Positions 59,401-64,000 of a stretch of 64,000 bases of DNA are shown here, one piece after another. The notes beneath the pieces are model-generated. The model made no database searches. It worked only from the letters and a program-made list of their open reading frames with translations, and was not told where the DNA came from. The DNA comes from Trichoplax adhaerens. Taxonomy: Eukaryota > Placozoa > Uniplacotomia > Trichoplacea > Trichoplacidae. The stretch is from NCBI RefSeq assembly GCF_000150275.1, contig NW_002060949.1, forward strand, positions 2,477,836 to 2,541,835. The letters run 5' to 3'. A program made the position numbers and the translations under genes. Each line of letters begins with the position of its first letter. Position 1 is the first letter of the stretch.

Positions 59401-60890
59401 ATCAATTACTTAAAATATAGAAAATCAAGATTTATTCAAATATAAGTCTTTTCCTTAATGTTTTATCATGTATGAAACTGTAATACTTCATTGCGCAATT
59501 TATTAAACCTGAGTGTAACTGCAGAAAATAATTTCCTTTTTGATTTTTAAACAGGTTATTTCGTCTATACCATGTGGCGATTCTGCACAGTAGCTTCACG
59601 AATGATTTTCTTAGGTATCTGCGCATATACTATTGGCATTTACATCTTTGTTATGTTTGCATGCCATTGGATTACGGTAGCTATTATCTCACTTTGGGAT
59701 GGAGCTGGAAATTACTTTGCTTCTCCAATCAGAAAGTATACGTTTTGCATTTTGCTTGGCTATATAGATAACTTTTTCTTCCTTAACGTCAAGCAAGGTT
59801 TGTTATTTTACAGTACCATTATTTTAATTTATAAATTCTCTTGCTAGTAAATACATATATTATTGCCTTATTTTTTGTTAACTAGTCTTTTTTAGTGTTC
59901 ATGAGATAATATTTAGATTTAATTTAATTTATTTTTCATGCATGTATCAGCTAATTATTATTTCCTCTATAATGATTTTATTACGTAGGGAGAACTCGAA
60001 TGCGCTATTTGGTCCATTTTTTTTTACTTTTTGTGGAATTAACTAGTGTAGTTCTGTACTGCTTATTAACTAACAAAATATCTCGACCAGTAGTCTTACC
60101 TGTGCTTTTAACAGCTTTATTATTTTACGTTATTGGAGCTGCTTTTATGATCACCTATTACTGTTGTGCGCACCCAACTAAAGATCGACTTTCAACATAT
60201 CTTATGCAGCCACGTTTACCCAAATCAGCAACACGTCAGTCTATTCAACTTTATTATTCTCAAGCTAATTCAAGGAATCCAACACCTAATATCCAAAGAC
60301 GTGGAAACGTCCTATCTCAGCCCGGATCGAGACGTCATAGTATAACAGATAATATTGATAATGCAACCGGCAATCTTCCTGTGTTTAGAAAGAGTATAAC
60401 TGAATTAGGCTCACAAAGAGAAGGCGAATCTAATCAATTCTTACATCCTAATAAAGCCGCCATCATATTTGCTGATCGATTAGCTAAGTTAAACCATGAT
60501 ACAATTGAAGAGGAATCTGCTATTGAACAGACAGTTAGCATAACTATATCGACTGATAGCTATTCTAAACCGAATGAGGTATCAAACGGAGAACTCGATA
60601 TGGCAGAAGTATTTTCAACAAATTCTAGATCAAGTCATGAGGATGATGAAGATATTGCTGCTTCAGATTCCGGTATAGCTATCAGTTCTGGAGGTAATTC
60701 TTACCTATATCGCACTGATATGGTAAGCCAAAGTAAAAGTGTCCAACAAACCATAACGTTGGAAGAAACAAATGGAAATATTGCTATGATTACTTCTTCC
60801 AAGAAATCAGGAAGTACCGATAAGAGTATTGCAGTAATTGATAAAGGTTCATCAAATAAAATATTAAAATACCGCACTACTACTCTATAA
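56432..60890 (+). CDS. XK-related (XKR) multi-pass membrane protein, 4 exons
   Basis: Member of the XK/Kell-related family, which includes the caspase-activated phospholipid scramblase XKR8 (family knowledge). Exons 56432-56961, 58501-58799, 59555-59797, 59989-60890 are in phase and give about 657 residues. After a polar Gln/Asn/Ser/Lys N-terminus come TM segments at about 78-104 (FIANFTTDIVVGIDYISYG) and 110-134 (WTIIILAIACLLFQQLFSLI), then HLFCLSRLYRYIHLI. The family hallmark follows: LLETTVLDVIEAAVTSAPQL, matching the XKR fETfLEsaPQL motif. Further TM segments include YFVYTMWRFCTVASRMIFL and a HWITVAIISL motif. Exon 4 adds two TM segments and a cytoplasmic tail of roughly 225 residues, Ser/Glu/Asp-rich. 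The tail is longer than in human XKR8, and its acidic patches could hold protease sites, but I see no proof. A second family member starts 2.7 kb downstream. Confidence 0.9.
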
Positions 60891-63621
60891 CTCCATACCT
60901 TCAATATTAACTTTACGGTTGCCAAAGTGATCTAAAACTTGCTAGGCACAAATTTTGTTATAATTTTTTTTAATGCAGAGTTGACTGAAATTGCATCGGT
61001 GTATGAGTTAAAAATGAAGTTTATTTGCAACCCGTATTAATAAGAATCAATACGATAACTTGATAATTCTTATTTCTAATGTAATTAATTTTTTTTAACT
61101 TTATCGTACATTTATGCCTATGTGTTTAACAGTGATCTGTAGGTAGAATACGACACAGTAATGATTATTGAATATAGAAGATATAAACCTGGAGCAATTA
61201 TACGCATTTAAGATTTCTTCCTTCTAATAGCGTCTATGCCACGAGTTTTAAGTATTTGAGGCTAAATGAGACTTTATAGTTTCCTACCGAATATTTAATG
61301 AGATTGATATTACGATCTACAATATCAAACGTTTTTGTACCTACTTAAATTGTTTATTAGGATTAGATGTTTATACAGTATATACAGCATATAAGTAAGC
61401 AATGTAATTGTACCGATGTGGCGTTATAAAAAAATTTTCTATCAACAAGAAAGATAGAAAAGAAATCAAGATACAATTCGTGAAACAGCTATTACTCAAA
61501 GTCCATTGTTGATGCTAAATGACACTCCCGATATGGAAATAAATTCATGTGTTAAGTTCTTCTGCTCTATAAGTCCCCGTTCTTTAATGGAGTAGCTTAA
61601 ATCTGTTAAGTAAAATCCAATCTGTATCATTTCTATTGTATATAGGAGCGATGCTAGTAGTTACTAAACATCACTTCATCAGCTTAGAGTACAACTTTTA
61701 TTATATTACATCTCTTTTAACTTTATATTCAACTGAAGCAGAATCATTATAGTTCTATGACTTCTATTTGAGCTTTTTCCGGTGCTTGCCAATTTTGTTA
61801 TGCTTTTTAATCTATTCATTCAAAGTCAATTTATGTAGACGAATAATTTTGATATACATGCATTGTATTAACACTAATCAAGACTCAAGTAAAAGTGTCT
61901 AAATACACTTTGCACGGTAATAATGAATGATATAATTTTACTTCGTCTCTGAGGCTGTAATTGAGAAAGCAATTTACAAATATCCTTTTAACCGCATATT
62001 CGCCTTAGTTGTGTATATCCTGTAATCATGATAGGCTACAAGTATATTGTGCAATAATTTTAATCTAGTATGTTAGTTTACGTGTATACTTCCAATGTTT
62101 TAAGACAAGAATCTACATCTGCGTTATTTTTAGTTTATTATCGTCAAATTACTGTAAAAACTGTTTTAGAAGAGCAAAATAAAATAAATGAGAATACAAG
62201 GTAAATTCATGCTATTTCAGCAATTTATAATTAGCGTACGTAGGAATACAATGTCATATCTATACAATATATTCGTTTCACTCTAATTATCCAATGATTA
62301 TCTTCCCTTATACAGTAAAATAATAGATGCATCATAATGATGAAGATATCCCACCAGTAATGATGAATTTTAAAATATCATCTCCTGCTAATGTAGTATA
62401 GCAATCTTACATAGACTATGCCTCCAACAGAATGACTGATTATATAATTATTATATAATCAGTCGGCAAGAACACTATTAAATCGGATATTGTTGTTAGC
62501 ATCCTTTCATAAAACGAGGTCTCGATGGCGTGCTACCGTGAATAGAAAATATAGTCATAGTTAATTTAATCTTTGCACGAAGTGTATGTCAAACTCGTAT
62601 ATGCAATATCTCTAAATAGTGGAAATTCCGTATTAGCTATTCATGGAATGACACCGTTTAATTCAGCAAGAGAGGAACTAGTTGATACTAAACATAGTAC
62701 GATTTCGTCTACCTGATGAAATCTTATCATTAATCAATCGATATTCAATTTTTTTGAGCTTTCAAAGAGTATGCAGTTATAAAGAACGGTTTCATTTAAG
62801 CCAAGAAAGAATACTATAAAGTTCAGTTCTGAATAAATGTACAGTACAGTACTATAACATCACAAAATATCCTCTGTGGACGATAGAATTCTAATATTGA
62901 AGTAGAATTCTGGAAAAATAGCCCTGGCCTACAAGTGTACAAGAAACATTTATTCCCTGTTATTCCGATGATACTGCACCGGACGGATGCTAACCGGAGA
63001 GATGGGCGGAAGGAAATGATCACAGGACAGTACAGTACAGGATACTGTACACATTACAGAGTTCATACTGTACTGTACTGCGCAGTACCATACTTTACAC
63101 TATAACTTTCAATCGCAAAACAAACATTTATCGTCCAGCTAAAAAGTTTATCGATCGACCAGTTGGATATAACCTAGGCATGCTTTCAACGTTCACTTCG
63201 GCAATCATGTGCTAGATTGGCTCCATTTTTCCATGTATTTACAGCTATCTTTTAATTAGTGTGTTGGTGCTGTGCTTTGCTTACTGGCTTAGTGGATTCT
63301 CTCAATATTTCAAGCATTCAACGTACATTACTACAAGCAACATACGAGAAATCGCTAACCGAACCGGTGACAGGTCTACTGTACAGTGGACGTTACAGTA
63401 TACAGTTATCTCATCCAATTCTACGCCTAGAATTATTAATTGAATTATTAACAACTAGTTTGAATCAGTAGATGTATTCGATCCTCGACAATACTAATGT
63501 TGACATCGCAAGATTGCTAGCTAACATCCAGATTATAAAAAGGTAGAAAATACACTCATGATTGCGTTATGTCTAGCCATTAACCCCTCCGGCCTCGAAC
63601 GTTACGGTAAATGGTTAAAGG
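60891..63621. other. Intergenic between the two XKR genes, no gene seen
   Basis: AT-rich spacer. It holds the perfect hairpin at 62434-62464 and TACAGTAC/TACTGTAC clusters at about 63025-63050 and 63064-63089. The overlapping frames at 63259-63471 show no family motif. Confidence 0.55.
62434..62464. repeat. Perfect 31-bp inverted repeat (15-bp arms, 1-base spacer)
   Basis: Arm GACTGATTATATAAT, one T, then its exact reverse complement. It lies in non-coding DNA between the two XKR genes and could form a cruciform or mark an old mobile-element end; nothing else supports a terminator role. Confidence 0.9.
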
Positions 63622-64000
63622 ATGCCTGCTAGCATAGATGATACCACAAATAACGAAACTGATGGCGCTGTTCATTCCAGCATCAGTCCTAATCATGGAA
63701 ATCATAATCAGCCCAAAATATATCGATTATCTTTACTAGAATGTGCAACGTGGATATTTTCCATACTGATGTATATTGCAGATTACGTAACTGACTTTGT
63801 CGTTGGATTTTCCTACATCATTGATGGTCACCCATTGTGGGGAACCATGATAATATTATTATCTGTCACTTCGGGCATAGTCGTACAAGGATTCTCTCTT
63901 TACTGGTCTTTTGGTTGCTGCTGGCGCCAGTCTGTGTCTGACAATTCGGATGAGACTAATAATTCGGGCCAATATGATACCAACGATAGCCAAGTCGACC
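63622..64000 (+). CDS. Second XK-related (XKR) protein, 5' part, cut by the window edge
   Basis: An open frame from the ATG at 63622 runs to the end of the window, about 126 residues. A polar His/Asn/Ser-rich N-terminus is followed by CATWIFSILMYIADYVTDFV (TM1), VGFSYIIDGHPLWGTMIILL (start of TM2) and VVQGFSLYWSFGCCWRQ. This aligns by eye with the first exon of the XKR gene at 56432 (TTDIVVGIDYIS and FQQLFSLIWS) and with the family pattern of an Asp in TM1, a Trp before TM2 and a QxFSLxW motif. It is therefore a tandem paralog in the same orientation. The remaining exons lie outside the window. Confidence 0.85.
   Translation, partial: MPASIDDTTNNETDGAVHSSISPNHGNHNQPKIYRLSLLECATWIFSILMYIADYVTDFVVGFSYIIDGHPLWGTMIILLSVTSGIVVQGFSLYWSFGCCWRQSVSDNSDETNNSGQYDTNDSQVD

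Overview
This window reads as an AT-rich animal nuclear genome. Its multi-exon genes have mostly short introns with GT..AG borders and consistent codon phases. I rebuilt the exons by hand from splice signals, phase and resemblance to remembered protein families; nothing was checked against a database. The gene set (CARM1, NKAPD1, SMAP, LTV1, a GLUT12-like transporter, RIM, XK-related proteins) is metazoan. The compact intron-rich layout and the early-branching look of the proteins suggest a placozoan such as Trichoplax or a relative. That assignment is inference.

Layout, left to right. 255-6432 (-) is a complete 12-exon CARM1/PRMT4. 6433-7582 is a duplicated, repeat-filled spacer shared by two divergent genes. 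7583-9105 (+) is an NKAPD1-like protein. 9106-11072 is intergenic and carries a tandem repeat of about 206 bp. 11073-15470 (+) encodes a membrane-anchored glutaredoxin-DEP-DUF547 protein. 17025-17611 (-) is the 3' part of a small one-TM protein. 17700-18610 is an array of foldback repeats. 18926-23337 (+) is an SMAP-type ArfGAP. 24952-28364 (-) is LTV1, whose first coding exon is just the ATG. 30132-30853 (+) is a tentative 60-residue gene. 32763-37824 (+) is a 15-exon GLUT12/GLUT10-like sugar transporter with one GC-AG intron. 42431-49808 (+) is a RIM-family active-zone scaffold (zinc finger, PDZ, C2A, C2B). 51490-52645 (-) is a small acidic/basic, probably nuclear protein. 56432-60890 (+) is an XK-related membrane protein, and 63622-64000 (+) is the start of a second one, cut by the window edge.

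The genes do not form a single pathway. Functional groupings are ribosome and nuclear biology (LTV1, NKAPD1-like, the 51.5 kb gene, CARM1), membrane traffic and secretion (SMAP, RIM) and membrane proteins (GLUT, XKR pair). Non-coding DNA is unusually rich in the short palindromic word TACTGTACAGTA and its fragments, which cluster at intergenic hot spots.
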